Below, one piece after another: positions 1 through 8,199 of a DNA stretch of 64,000 nucleotides. The notes beneath the pieces are model-generated. The model did not search any database. It had not been told where the DNA came from and worked only from the letters and a program-made list of their open reading frames with translations. The translations under genes were made by a program, and so were the position numbers. Where the stretch lies: contig NZ_CP046175.1 in NCBI RefSeq assembly GCF_009708215.1, positions 5,518,001-5,582,000 on the forward strand, written 5' to 3'. Origin of the DNA: Occultella kanbiaonis. Lineage in GTDB: Bacteria > Actinomycetota > Actinomycetes > Actinomycetales > Beutenbergiaceae. Position 1 is the first letter of the stretch. Each line of letters starts with the position of its first letter.

Positions 1-920
1 CGCGCCATCGCCAGCGTGGTCCGACCGACCCCGGTGAGCAGCGCGAGCAGCGCCCCGAGGGCGGCGACAGCGGCCCCGGCCCGCACGATCGGTACCGCCG
101 CCGACCACGGACCCGCCTCCACCGCGGCGGCGAGCGGCGCGACCGAGGAGGCGACGCCGTCGGGCCCCAGGACGGTCAGCACCGCGACCGCGACGAGCGC
201 GTACAGCCCGACGGCGACCGCGAGCGCCCCGAGGATCGCGCGCGGGATGGTGCGGGTCGGGTCGCGGACCTCCTCGCCGAGGGTCGCGATCCGCGCGTAG
301 CCGGCGAACGCGAAGAACAACAGGCCCGCGGACTGGAGCACCCCGTACCAGCCGGCGGACGGCGTCGCCCACCCGTCGAGATTGGCGGCGTCCGGGTCGC
401 CGACGCCGAGGGTCGCCACGAGGACGAGCACGAGCACGGCCAGGACCGCGACGACGATCACCCGGGCGGCCCGCATCGTCTTCGTGATGCCGCGGTAGTT
501 CAGCGCGGCGAGGACGATCACTGCCGCGAGGGCGACCGGCCTGCGCCAGGCCTCCGGCGCCGCGTACTCGGCGACCGCGAGCGCCATCGCGGCGCAGCTG
601 GCCGTCTTGCCGATGACGAACGCCCACCCGGCTCCGAAGCCCCACCACGGCCCGAGCCGTTCGCGGCCGTAGACGTAGGTGCCACCCGAGGTCGGGTAGA
701 CGGCGGCGAGCTGCGCCGACGAGGTCGCGTTGGCCAGGGCCACCGCCGCCGCGATGCCCAGGCCGATGAGCAGACCGGCCCCGGCGGCCTGGGCTGCCGG
801 GGCGAACACCGTGAACACACCCGCGCCGATCATCGACGCGAGCCCGATCATCACCGCGTCGGCGGTACCCAGCCGACGCGCCAGGGCGGGCTGCGCGCCC
901 GCCGTGGAATCCGTACCCAT
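1..920 (-). CDS. APC-family amino acid permease, C-terminus off the window edge
   Basis: The minus strand from ATG 918-920 reads continuously to base 1. It starts MGTDSTAGAQPALARRLGTA and then has the typical first helix of amino acid/polyamine/organocation permeases (DAVMIGLASMIGAGVFTVF), followed by a second helix with Thr/Ser-rich ends and a conserved stretch ending in YPTSGGTYVYGRERLGP. About 306 residues are visible and at least eight hydrophobic segments can be counted; the family usually has 12-14 helices and 420-500 residues, so the end is missing. It should import an amino acid or amine by proton symport; the substrate cannot be told. A GGGAG element precedes the start. Confidence 0.85.
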   Translation of the reverse strand, partial: MGTDSTAGAQPALARRLGTADAVMIGLASMIGAGVFTVFAPAAQAAGAGLLIGLGIAAAVALANATSSAQLAAVYPTSGGTYVYGRERLGPWWGFGAGWAFVIGKTASCAAMALAVAEYAAPEAWRRPVALAAVIVLAALNYRGITKTMRAARVIVVAVLAVLVLVLVATLGVGDPDAANLDGWATPSAGWYGVLQSAGLLFFAFAGYARIATLGEEVRDPTRTIPRAILGALAVAVGLYALVAVAVLTVLGPDGVASSVAPLAAAVEAGPWSAAVPIVRAGAAVAALGALLALLTGVGRTTLAMA

Positions 921-1139
921 CACCAGCTCCCGACCGAGCGGGAGACGCCGCTCCCGCCGAGCCTCGCGCCCGGTGGGCTGGTGGGTCAAGCGGCTACCTG
1001 CTGCTCACCCGCGGTTCATGTGAGGTCCCTGGCGCCTCCTGCCGCCGAACGCGCAGGTCCAACGTTTCACCCCTCGCGACTCCACGTTCGAGCCTTGGCC
1101 GGATGCCGCGGGAGCGACGGAGCGCGGGCCGAGGTGGGG

Positions 1140-2267
1140 CTACGTCGTACGCGGCGGCCCGCTGGAGGACCGGACCTTGAGGGTCGGGCTGACCTGGACC
1201 CGGTGCACGGGCCGGCCGGGATCGGCCATCCGAGCGGCCAGGAGCGATACGGCCGTGCGCCCGATGGTCCGCCGCGGCGGGCGGACGGCGGACAGCGCGG
1301 GCGTGGCCAGCGGCGCCACCTGGTCGTCGTAGGCGAGTACGGAGAGGTCACCGGGCACGCTCAGTCCACGCTCGGCGGCCCGCTGCACCACCCGTAGTGC
1401 CTCGGGGTCGGAGTGCACGATGAGCGCCGTGGTCCCGGTCGCCAGGACGGCATCCACGACCGCTTCGATGGCGGCCGTGAAGCCGGGATCCGGCCGGTCC
1501 GGCACGGGTAGGTCCACGACGCCGGCGGTGTCCAATCCGAGGTCGGTGCACGCCGCGTGCCAGCCCGCGTGGAGCTGCCCCACGTGCGGGGAGTGCTGGC
1601 TGAGCGCCACCCCGATCCGGCGGTGGCCCAGGCTGGTGAAGTGGTGCACGGCCATCGCGATGCCACCCCGATGGTCGGTGGTCACGGACTCCACGGCGCG
1701 CCGTTCGTCGCCGACGACGGCGTTGCGCTCCATGAGCACGACCGGCACCTCGGTCTCGGCGAGCCAGGCCCGCATCAGGTCTCCGCCCGGTCCGGTGACG
1801 GTCGGGGCGAGCAGCAGGCCGTCCGCGCCGCCTTCGAGGAGGCGCTGCACGTCGCCGCGCTCGTCGGCGGCCTCGTACACCGACCCGCGCAGTGCCATCC
1901 GCAGGCCGAGCGCCCGGGTCTCCTCCTCAACCCCCCGAGCGACGTCCGGCCAGTAGTAGTCGAGGGACGGCACGAGCATGCCCACGGCGCCACCGACGAC
2001 CGGAACCCGCCCGGGCGCCACCCGTGACGACGGTGTGGTCGACCGGTGCTGGTCCGCGGTTTCGATCGCCGTCGCCCCGCCGTGCACCCGGCGCACCAGC
2101 CCGGCATCGGCGAGCTCGGCGACGTCGCGCCGCACCGTGACCGGCGTGACGCCGAGTTCGCGGGCGAGGTCGGTCACGCGGATCATCCCGCGCTCTGCCA
2201 CCGCCGCCAGTACCTCGGCGCGGCGCGAGCCCGCGACCGGCCCGCCCGGCTGCCCGACTACGTCCAT
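1140..2267 (-). CDS. DeoR-type HTH / LacI-type sensor hybrid transcriptional regulator
   Basis: This is a 375-residue regulator. Residues about 14-68 form a DeoR-type winged HTH (AEVLAAVAERGMIRVTDLA, then LGVTPVTVRRDVAELADAGL, then VRRVHGGA). Instead of the DeoR sugar-phosphate domain the rest, from about residue 90, is a periplasmic-binding-protein-like sensor as in LacI proteins (GMLVPSLDYYWPDVARGVEE, LGHRRIGVALS, DLSVLAYDDQVAPLATPALS). It probably represses the divergent uptake operon in response to a sugar. The start ATG 2265-2267 has an AAGGGA ribosome site. Paired 11-bp repeats sit between it and the dehydrogenase gene, one pair over its own promoter, which suggests autoregulation (inference). 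Confidence 0.88.
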   Translation of the reverse strand: MDVVGQPGGPVAGSRRAEVLAAVAERGMIRVTDLARELGVTPVTVRRDVAELADAGLVRRVHGGATAIETADQHRSTTPSSRVAPGRVPVVGGAVGMLVPSLDYYWPDVARGVEEETRALGLRMALRGSVYEAADERGDVQRLLEGGADGLLLAPTVTGPGGDLMRAWLAETEVPVVLMERNAVVGDERRAVESVTTDHRGGIAMAVHHFTSLGHRRIGVALSQHSPHVGQLHAGWHAACTDLGLDTAGVVDLPVPDRPDPGFTAAIEAVVDAVLATGTTALIVHSDPEALRVVQRAAERGLSVPGDLSVLAYDDQVAPLATPALSAVRPPRRTIGRTAVSLLAARMADPGRPVHRVQVSPTLKVRSSSGPPRTT

Positions 2268-2296
2268 GTGAGTCCCTTCGATGCGTCAGCAAAGTA

Positions 2297-2313
2297 GATC
2301 ACAATTCGATCAC
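2297..2313. promoter_or_regulatory. Putative operator 1 of the DeoR/LacI hybrid regulator
   Basis: The sequence GATCACAATTCGATCAC contains two GATCAC half-sites exactly 11 bp apart, in the same orientation. It lies just upstream of a minus-strand TACTTT box (complement of 2291-2296) that would drive the regulator gene, so bound protein would block it. A second copy with 15 of 17 matches starts 104 bp away at 2401. Direct repeats one helical turn apart are a common arrangement for DeoR-family operators. Confidence 0.6.
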
Positions 2314-2350
2314 GTGCCAGTAGGCGCTGACCAGCCACGATGCTCGCGTG

Positions 2351-2379
2351 TTGACTTTCGACGCGTGCCAACTTACTGT
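2351..2379 (+). promoter_or_regulatory. Sigma-70-type promoter of the first sugar-uptake operon
   Basis: TTGACT at 2351-2356 and TACTGT at 2374-2379 are separated by 17 bp, a close match to a housekeeping promoter. Transcription would begin near 2386, directly ahead of operator 2 at 2401-2417, giving a leader of about 110 nt before the dehydrogenase start. Confidence 0.55.
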
Positions 2380-2400
2380 TTTCGATCGTAACGCACAATC

Positions 2401-2417
2401 GATCACTAATCGATCAC
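2401..2417. promoter_or_regulatory. Putative operator 2 of the DeoR/LacI hybrid regulator
   Basis: GATCACTAATCGATCAC matches operator 1 (2297-2313) at 15 of 17 positions. It again has two GATCAC units with an 11-bp period, and a third degenerate unit (ending CACAATC, 2394-2400) abuts it on the left. It lies just downstream of the predicted transcription start, where a repressor would block elongation or promoter clearance. Confidence 0.6.
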
Positions 2418-2428
2418 AGCCTGAGCAT

Positions 2429-2468
2429 TTCGACAGTCGATGCCTTGACCCGTTCGACAGTCGGTGCC
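2429..2468. repeat. 16-bp direct repeat in the leader of the first sugar operon
   Basis: TTCGACAGTCGATGCC at 2429-2444 recurs as TTCGACAGTCGGTGCC at 2453-2468, with one mismatch and a 24-bp period. It lies between operator 2 and the ribosome binding site. It could be a second regulator's site or a recent local duplication; the sequence does not decide. Confidence 0.6.
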
Positions 2469-2495
2469 GTGAACCTCGACAAGGGAGTTGCCTCC

Positions 2496-3506
2496 GTGAT
2501 GACGCGGCCGCGCGTGTTGCTGGTGATGGACCAGGCCACCTTCGCGCTGCAGTTCGGCCCGGACGAGCAGGCGCGCCTCGCCGAGCTGGCCACTCTCGGC
2601 GACCCGGTCGTGGTCGGCGGCCTCGCCGACGTCGACCCGGGCCGGCTCGCCGAGACCGAGGTGCTCATCACCTCATGGGGGTGCCCCCCGATCACGGCGG
2701 CCCAGTTGGACGCCGCGCCGCACCTGCGGGTGCTGCTGCACGCCGCGGGCAGCGTGCGCGGCCTCGTGCCGCCGGACTTCCACGGCCGCGGGGTGCAGGT
2801 CGCCACGGCGGCGACGATGAACGCGGTGCCGGTCGCCGAGTACACGCTCGCTGCCGTCATCCTCGCCGGCAAGCGCGCCCTGCCCCTGGCCCAGGTCGGC
2901 CGGACGCAGCCCACCGGGTGGCAGAACTCGTTCGCGACCCGGAGCCTGTCCAACCTCGGACGCACGATCGGGATCGTCGGGTTCTCGACGATCGGACGCC
3001 GGGTGCTCGAGCTCCTCCGAGTGCTCGAGACCGGCCCGGTCCTGGTGGCCGACCCGTTCGCCGACCCCGACCGAGTGCGAGCCGCCGGCGGTGAGTTGCG
3101 CCCGCTGCCGGAGGTGCTCGGCCGGGCCGAGATCCTCTCGCTGCACGCGCCGCTGCTGCCGAGCACGCAGCACCTGATCGGCCGCGCCGAGCTGGCGTTG
3201 CTGCCCGACGGGGCGACGCTGATCAACACCGCACGGGGCGGCATCGTCGACTCCGCGGCGCTGCTCGCCGAGTGCGCGAGCGGTCGCCTGGACGCGATCC
3301 TCGACGTGACCGACCCCGAGCCGCTGCCCACGGGGCACCCCCTGCTGGCGTTGCCGAACGTGACGGTGACGCCCCATCTGGCCGGCTCGCTCGGATCCGA
3401 GACGCGTCGGCTGTCCCACTTCGCCCTCGACGGACTGGCCGCGTACGCCGCGGGCGAGCCGCTGCCGGGCGCCGTGACCCCGGAGGCGAGCGAACTGAGC
3501 GCCTGA
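2496..3506 (+). CDS. D-isomer 2-hydroxyacid dehydrogenase family protein
   Basis: This is an NAD-dependent D-2-hydroxyacid dehydrogenase of the phosphoglycerate-dehydrogenase type, about 336 residues. The Rossmann nucleotide motif GIVGFSTIGRR is preceded by a long substrate-domain half, and the conserved LLPDGATLINTARGGIVD segment with the catalytic Arg-region is followed by a DVTDPEPLP...PNVTVTPHLAGS tail carrying the catalytic His. The GTG at 2496 has AAGGGAG eight bases upstream; ATG 2499 is the alternative, and the longer frame from 2445 overlaps the leader repeat and is less likely. It is first in an operon with a sugar ABC transporter and may act on a sugar-acid derived from the imported substrate (inference). 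Confidence 0.85.
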   Translation: MMTRPRVLLVMDQATFALQFGPDEQARLAELATLGDPVVVGGLADVDPGRLAETEVLITSWGCPPITAAQLDAAPHLRVLLHAAGSVRGLVPPDFHGRGVQVATAATMNAVPVAEYTLAAVILAGKRALPLAQVGRTQPTGWQNSFATRSLSNLGRTIGIVGFSTIGRRVLELLRVLETGPVLVADPFADPDRVRAAGGELRPLPEVLGRAEILSLHAPLLPSTQHLIGRAELALLPDGATLINTARGGIVDSAALLAECASGRLDAILDVTDPEPLPTGHPLLALPNVTVTPHLAGSLGSETRRLSHFALDGLAAYAAGEPLPGAVTPEASELSA

Positions 3507-3587
3507 ACCAACCGCCGTCGCCCCCGGCGGCACCAGAGAACAGACAAACCCAGCCCATTGGGCACAACCCTCGAGAGGGAGAACGCA

Positions 3588-4892
3588 ATGAAGCGCACCA
3601 TCATGATGAGCGCGGCGGCCGTCGCCGCCGCGACGCTCGTCCTGGCCGGCTGCAGCAGCGGCACGGACAACGACTCCGGCGGCGGCGGCGAGGTCACCGG
3701 GGAGGTCACCATCACCCTGGCCGGGTGGAGCCTGACCACCACGCCCGAGTTCCAGGTCCTCGCGGACGCCTTCCACGAGGAGAACCCGAACATCACGGTC
3801 GAGGTCCTCGAGTACGACGCCACCGAGTACGACACCCAGATGATCGCGGACCTCGCCGCGGGCACGGCCCCGGACATGTACGTGCTGAAGAACCTCAAGA
3901 ACTTCGTCACGTACCAGGACGGCGGCCAGCTCCTGGACGTCTCCAGCGTCGCGGCCGAGCTCGGCGACGACGTCAACGGTGTGGACGCCTACACCGTCGA
4001 CGACGTGACCTACGCGATCCCCTACCGCCAGGACGCCTGGTACCTCTACTACAACCAGGACCTGTTCGACGCAGCGGGCGTCGCCCAGCCCGACGGCTCG
4101 TGGACCTGGGACGACTACGCCACCGCGGCCGAGGCGCTGACCGCCGGCCTGAGCGCGGCGGGCAGCGACGCCAAGGGGACCTACCAGCACGGGTGGCAGT
4201 CCGTGGTCCAGGGCTTCGCGAACGCCCAGGCCGACGGCGCCGACCTGCTCTCCGGCGACTGGGAGTACCTGATGCCCTACTACGAGCGTGCGGTCGCGCT
4301 CCAGGACGCCGGCGCCCAGGTGGACTTCGGGACGCTGACCACCAACTCGCTCACCTACCAGTCGCAGTTCGGCACCCAGCAGGCCGCGATGATGCCGATG
4401 GGCTCCTGGTACGTGGCGACACTGCTCGCGCAGCAGGCCTCGGGCGAGGCGGACGCGTTCAACTGGGCCTTCGCCCCGGCGCCCCAGCTCGATGACTCCA
4501 CCACCGGCGAGCCGGTCACGTTCGCGGACCCGACCGGCATCGGCATCAACCCGGCCGTCAGCGACGAGGTGGCCGCGGCCTCCATGGAGTTCCTGACGTT
4601 CGTTGGCAGCGAGGCGGCGGCGTCCGCCCTGGCCGAGATCGGCATCACCCCGGCGATCACCAACGACGCCGTGACCGAGACGTTCTTCGGCATCGAGGGC
4701 ATCCCCACCGACGAGCTGTCCCAGTTCACCTTCTCCACGCACGACGTGCGCCCGGAGAACCCGGTGGACCTCAACACGGTGGCGCTGCAGAACATCCTCG
4801 GTGACGCCCACACGGCGATCATGTCCGGGAGCGTCTCCCCCGCCGACGGCATCGCCGAGGCGATGGACCGCGCCGCGTCCGAGATCGGCTGA
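3588..4892 (+). CDS. Carbohydrate ABC transporter substrate-binding lipoprotein
   Basis: This 434-residue family-1 extracellular solute-binding protein begins with a lipoprotein signal: basic MKRT, a hydrophobic stretch, and a lipobox ending LAGC with the lipidated Cys at residue 22, followed by a Gly/Ser/Asp linker. The binding domain shows DLAAGTAPDMYVLKN, IPYRQDAWYLYYNQDLFDAAG and SWTWDDYATAAEAL, all standard for sugar-binding proteins. It would be anchored to the outer face of the membrane and deliver a sugar or oligosaccharide to the two permeases downstream. AGAGGGAGAA precedes the ATG at 3588. Confidence 0.93.
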   Translation: MKRTIMMSAAAVAAATLVLAGCSSGTDNDSGGGGEVTGEVTITLAGWSLTTTPEFQVLADAFHEENPNITVEVLEYDATEYDTQMIADLAAGTAPDMYVLKNLKNFVTYQDGGQLLDVSSVAAELGDDVNGVDAYTVDDVTYAIPYRQDAWYLYYNQDLFDAAGVAQPDGSWTWDDYATAAEALTAGLSAAGSDAKGTYQHGWQSVVQGFANAQADGADLLSGDWEYLMPYYERAVALQDAGAQVDFGTLTTNSLTYQSQFGTQQAAMMPMGSWYVATLLAQQASGEADAFNWAFAPAPQLDDSTTGEPVTFADPTGIGINPAVSDEVAAASMEFLTFVGSEAAASALAEIGITPAITNDAVTETFFGIEGIPTDELSQFTFSTHDVRPENPVDLNTVALQNILGDAHTAIMSGSVSPADGIAEAMDRAASEIG

Positions 4893-4964
4893 CCCGAACC
4901 GCGTTTCGACCCGGTGCCGGCCCCGTCCGGCCGGCACCGGGCCCCCTTCGACCAAGGAGAACCC

Positions 4965-5894
4965 ATGGCGACCACCGTCGCGCCGGCCCCCACCCGGGCG
5001 CCGCGGCAGCGCCCGCCCGGCAGCCGCCTGAAGCTCCGGAACACCTTCATCGGCTGGACGTTCATCCTGCCGAACTTCATCGGGTTCGCGGTGCTGACCC
5101 TGGTGCCGGTGCTCATCCTGTTCTACCTGGCGTTCACGTCCTGGAACGTGTTCGGTGCCGCCGAGTGGGTCGGCCTGGAGAACTTCCAGGACCTGATCAC
5201 CGACCGCACGTTCCACACCGCGCTGCGCAACACCGGCTACTACGCGCTCATGCACATCCCGCTGACGCTCGCGGTGTCCCTCGGACTGGCGCTCCTGCTG
5301 AACACCAAGCTGCGCGGCGTCGCGTTCTTCCGGACGGTCGCGTTCTTCCCCTACATCACCTCGATCGTTGCCATCGCGGTGGTCTGGAACATGCTGTTCT
5401 CGCCCGAGACCGGCCCGGTGAACCAGTTCCTCATGGCGCTCGGCATCGACAACCCGCCCGGCTGGACCACCTCGACCACCTGGGCGATGCCGGCCGTCGC
5501 GCTCGTGAGCACCTGGCGGGACATGGGCTACTACATGCTGCTGTTCCTCGCCGGCCTCCAGGCGATCCCGGGCGAGCTGTACGAGGCCGCGCGGGTGGAT
5601 GGCGCGAACAAGATCCAACGGTTCTGGAACGTGACCGTCCCGAGCCTTCGCCCGACCACGTTCTTCGTGACCGTGATGCTGACGATCGCGAGCTTCAAGA
5701 TCTTCGACCTGATCCTGGTGATGACCGACGGCGGGCCCGGCACGGCCACGCTCGTGCTGTCCCAGTACATCTACCGCAAGGGCTTCGAGGAGCAGCAGTT
5801 CGGGTACGCGTCCGCGGTCGCGATCGTCCTCTTCGTCATCTGCATCACCGTCACGGTGTTCCAGTTCCTCATCAACAAGCGCAGGGATCGCTGA
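4965..5894 (+). CDS. Carbohydrate ABC transporter permease (MalF/UgpA type)
   Basis: This is a 309-residue inner-membrane permease with six predicted helices and the EAA loop ELYEAARVDGANKIQRFWNVTVPSL that contacts the ATPase. The N-terminus is short (MalF-like proteins of Gram-positives lack the extra periplasmic domain). The start ATG 4965 is chosen because AAGGAGA lies seven bases upstream; an upstream in-frame start at 4914 has no ribosome site. It follows the binding protein by 72 bp and its stop overlaps the next gene by one base. No ATPase gene is in the locus, so a shared MsiK-like ATPase encoded elsewhere is likely. Confidence 0.92.
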   Translation: MATTVAPAPTRAPRQRPPGSRLKLRNTFIGWTFILPNFIGFAVLTLVPVLILFYLAFTSWNVFGAAEWVGLENFQDLITDRTFHTALRNTGYYALMHIPLTLAVSLGLALLLNTKLRGVAFFRTVAFFPYITSIVAIAVVWNMLFSPETGPVNQFLMALGIDNPPGWTTSTTWAMPAVALVSTWRDMGYYMLLFLAGLQAIPGELYEAARVDGANKIQRFWNVTVPSLRPTTFFVTVMLTIASFKIFDLILVMTDGGPGTATLVLSQYIYRKGFEEQQFGYASAVAIVLFVICITVTVFQFLINKRRDR

Positions 5895-6781
5895 TGGCCA
5901 CCCTCACCCTCGACCGCCCGCAGGCGGCGACGCCCCGGCCCGAGCGGGACGCGCGCAGACGTCGCAGCGTCCTCGGCACGATCGTGCTGTACGTGGTCCT
6001 GATCGCCGCGGCCGCAGTGATCATGCTGCCGTTCTTCTGGATGGTCACGTCCTCCCTGAAGACCAACAACCAGGTCTTCACGGTGCCGATCCAGTGGTTC
6101 CCGGACCCGGTGGTCTGGAGCAACTACGTCGACATCTGGGCCAAGTCGGACATGAGCACCTGGCTGCGGAACACGCTGATCCTGTCCGTGACCGTGACGT
6201 TCCTGCAGGTGTTCACCGGCAGCTTCGCCGCGTACGGCTTCTCGAAGATGCGCTTCCCCGGCCGGGACGTGCTGTTCCTGGCCTACATCGGCACGATCGC
6301 GGTGCCGTGGCAGGCGTACATGATCCCGCAGTTCATCCTGATGTCGAGGTTCGGGCTCTCGAACACGCTCTGGGCGATCATCGCGCTGCAGGCGTTCGGG
6401 GCGTTCGGGGTGTTCCTGATGAAGCAGTACTACGACTCGATCCCCGAGGAGCTCTCCGAGGCGGCCCGGATCGACGGTCTGTCCGAGTACTCGATCTGGC
6501 GCCGGATCGTGCTGCCGCTCTCCGGTCCCGCGGTGGCCACGCTGACCCTGCTCACGTTCGTGAACACCTGGAACGACTACCTCGGGCCGCTGATCTACCT
6601 GCGTGACCGGGACCTGTGGACGATCCAGATCGGCCTCAAGACGTTCGTGTCCCAGTACAACGCCGAGTACGCGCTGATCATGACGGGGTCGGTCCTGTCC
6701 GTGCTGCCGATCGCGATCATCTTCATGCTCGGGCAGCGGTACTTCGTGCAGGGCATCGCCACCGCCGGGCTGAAGGGCTGA
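5894..6781 (+). CDS. Carbohydrate ABC transporter permease (MalG/UgpE type)
   Basis: This is the second permease of the heterodimer, 295 residues. After a basic N-terminus it has six hydrophobic segments and the EAA motif ELSEAARIDGLSEYSIWRRIVLPLSGP, then NTWNDYLGPLIYL typical of the MalG group. The ATG shares its A with the TGA of the upstream permease (TGATG), which indicates translational coupling. Confidence 0.92.
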   Translation: MATLTLDRPQAATPRPERDARRRRSVLGTIVLYVVLIAAAAVIMLPFFWMVTSSLKTNNQVFTVPIQWFPDPVVWSNYVDIWAKSDMSTWLRNTLILSVTVTFLQVFTGSFAAYGFSKMRFPGRDVLFLAYIGTIAVPWQAYMIPQFILMSRFGLSNTLWAIIALQAFGAFGVFLMKQYYDSIPEELSEAARIDGLSEYSIWRRIVLPLSGPAVATLTLLTFVNTWNDYLGPLIYLRDRDLWTIQIGLKTFVSQYNAEYALIMTGSVLSVLPIAIIFMLGQRYFVQGIATAGLKG

Positions 6782-6786
6782 GGACG

Positions 6787-7497
6787 ATGGCTCACCCGAC
6801 CCGACCCGGCCCCCGGCGACGGCTCCCTCGCCTCTCGGCGGACACCTGGGAGACGGTCTTCGGCGTCGCCTACCTGGTCGCGATGACGAACCTGATGCTC
6901 GTCCTCGGCGCCCTGCCGCTGGTGCTCCTGCTGATCACCACGGATCCGGTCTCCTCCTGGCCGGCGCTCGCGGTCGCGGGCGTCGCGGCAACCCCCGCGG
7001 TCACGGCGGCGTTCGCCGTCTTCCGCGCGAACACCCTGGCCCGTGAAGCGGGCGTGGTCCGCACGTTCTGGCGGTCCTGGGCGCGGCACCTGCGGCGCTC
7101 GCTCGCCGTCGGAACGCTGCTGATCTCGACGGCGGTGGTGCTCGCGGTGGACGTCGTCGCCATCAGCGGTACGCGCCCGGGTGCCGTGCTCACGCCGCTC
7201 CTGGTGGTGCTGTTCGTGCTCGCCTTGATCACCGCACTGATCGCGCTGGTGGCGAGCGTGGAGCGGCCGGACGCGCGCCTGCGCGATGTGCTGAAGGCGA
7301 GCCTGTACCTGGGTGTGCGCCGCTGGTACCTCACGATCGTCTCGCTGATCACGCTCGGCCTGCTCGCCGGGCTCTTCAGCCTGCACCCCGCCCTCGCCCT
7401 CGGGCTGGCCGCGACCCCGTTGCTGTACGCGGCCTGGGCGAACTCCCGGTACACCCTCGGTCCCGTCCTGCCGCGCGGTGCCAGCGTCGCGGTCTGA
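6787..7497 (+). CDS. YesL-like (DUF624) membrane protein
   Basis: This is a 236-residue integral membrane protein with five predicted helices. The start (ETVFGVAYLVAMTNLMLVLGALPLVLLLIT) and the pattern of a charged FWRSWARHLRRS loop followed by two hairpins match the DUF624/YesL family, which is commonly found beside sugar ABC transporters and pectin or arabinan utilisation genes; its biochemical role is unknown. The ATG at 6787 follows the upstream TGA by five bases with GAGGAC as ribosome site, so it is the last gene of the operon. Confidence 0.75.
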   Translation: MAHPTRPGPRRRLPRLSADTWETVFGVAYLVAMTNLMLVLGALPLVLLLITTDPVSSWPALAVAGVAATPAVTAAFAVFRANTLAREAGVVRTFWRSWARHLRRSLAVGTLLISTAVVLAVDVVAISGTRPGAVLTPLLVVLFVLALITALIALVASVERPDARLRDVLKASLYLGVRRWYLTIVSLITLGLLAGLFSLHPALALGLAATPLLYAAWANSRYTLGPVLPRGASVAV

Positions 7498-7563
7498 GGC
7501 GGACCGGCGGGCCGCGGCCTCCGTTCCCGGGACGGCGCCAGGGCGTGGTCCTACACTGCGTCT

Positions 7564-8154
7564 GTGCCACTGCCGCCTCAGAGCGCCCCGCCCCGGACCA
7601 ACCGGGGACCTGCGGCCGGACCCGAGAACCGGCGCGCGCTGATCGCAGCGGCACGGGAGATCTACGCCGACGACGGCCCGGACGCGCCGTTCAGCGCGGT
7701 CGCCAAGCGTGCCGGCGTGGGTCAGGGCAGCCTGTACCGGCACTTCCCGGACCGGACGGCGCTCGCCATCGCGGTCTATGAGGAGAATCTCGCCGAGCTG
7801 GAAGCGTATGCGCGGGCGGGGCGGATCACGCTCGACGACCTGTTCACCCGGGCGATCACGCACGCCGCCAGTTCGATGGGCTTCATCGCGCTCATCGAGA
7901 GCGGCCGCCACGATCCCCGGGTCGAGGCGCTCGGGGCGCGCTTCCTGGAGGTCGTCGAGCGTCTGCTCGAGCGGGAGCAGGCAGCAGGGCGCCTGGGTGA
8001 GCACGTCGAGCCGAAGGACATCACGATCTCGACCGGCATGCTGGCCACCGAGATCTCCAGGACGGATCCGGATCAGCGCGACGCGGTCGCGAGTCGCATC
8101 CTGACGATCCTGCACAACGCGTTCGCGCCCGGGGCGGGGCAAGCCGGACCCTGA
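7564..8154 (+). CDS. TetR-family transcriptional regulator
   Basis: This is a 196-residue TetR repressor. The N-terminal HTH runs from about residue 24 to 70 (REIYADDGPDAPFSAVAKRA, GVGQGSLYRHFPDRTALAIA), followed by an all-helical ligand domain that I cannot assign to a subfamily (Pfam TetR_C-like with SSMGFIALIES). The GTG start has a TACACT box exactly 12 bases upstream and no ribosome site, so it is probably leaderless. No obvious target gene is adjacent, since the next gene downstream is convergent and damaged. Confidence 0.85.
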   Translation: MPLPPQSAPPRTNRGPAAGPENRRALIAAAREIYADDGPDAPFSAVAKRAGVGQGSLYRHFPDRTALAIAVYEENLAELEAYARAGRITLDDLFTRAITHAASSMGFIALIESGRHDPRVEALGARFLEVVERLLEREQAAGRLGEHVEPKDITISTGMLATEISRTDPDQRDAVASRILTILHNAFAPGAGQAGP

Positions 8155-8199
8155 CGCCGGGCGTGACCGAGAAGGTCCGACCGGCTCCGATTGAACCCG

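Noticed and set aside
2673-5618. A 981-codon antisense frame over the first sugar operon
   Set aside because: It is complementary to genes with clear dehydrogenase, binding-protein and permease motifs; its composition is that of a shadow.
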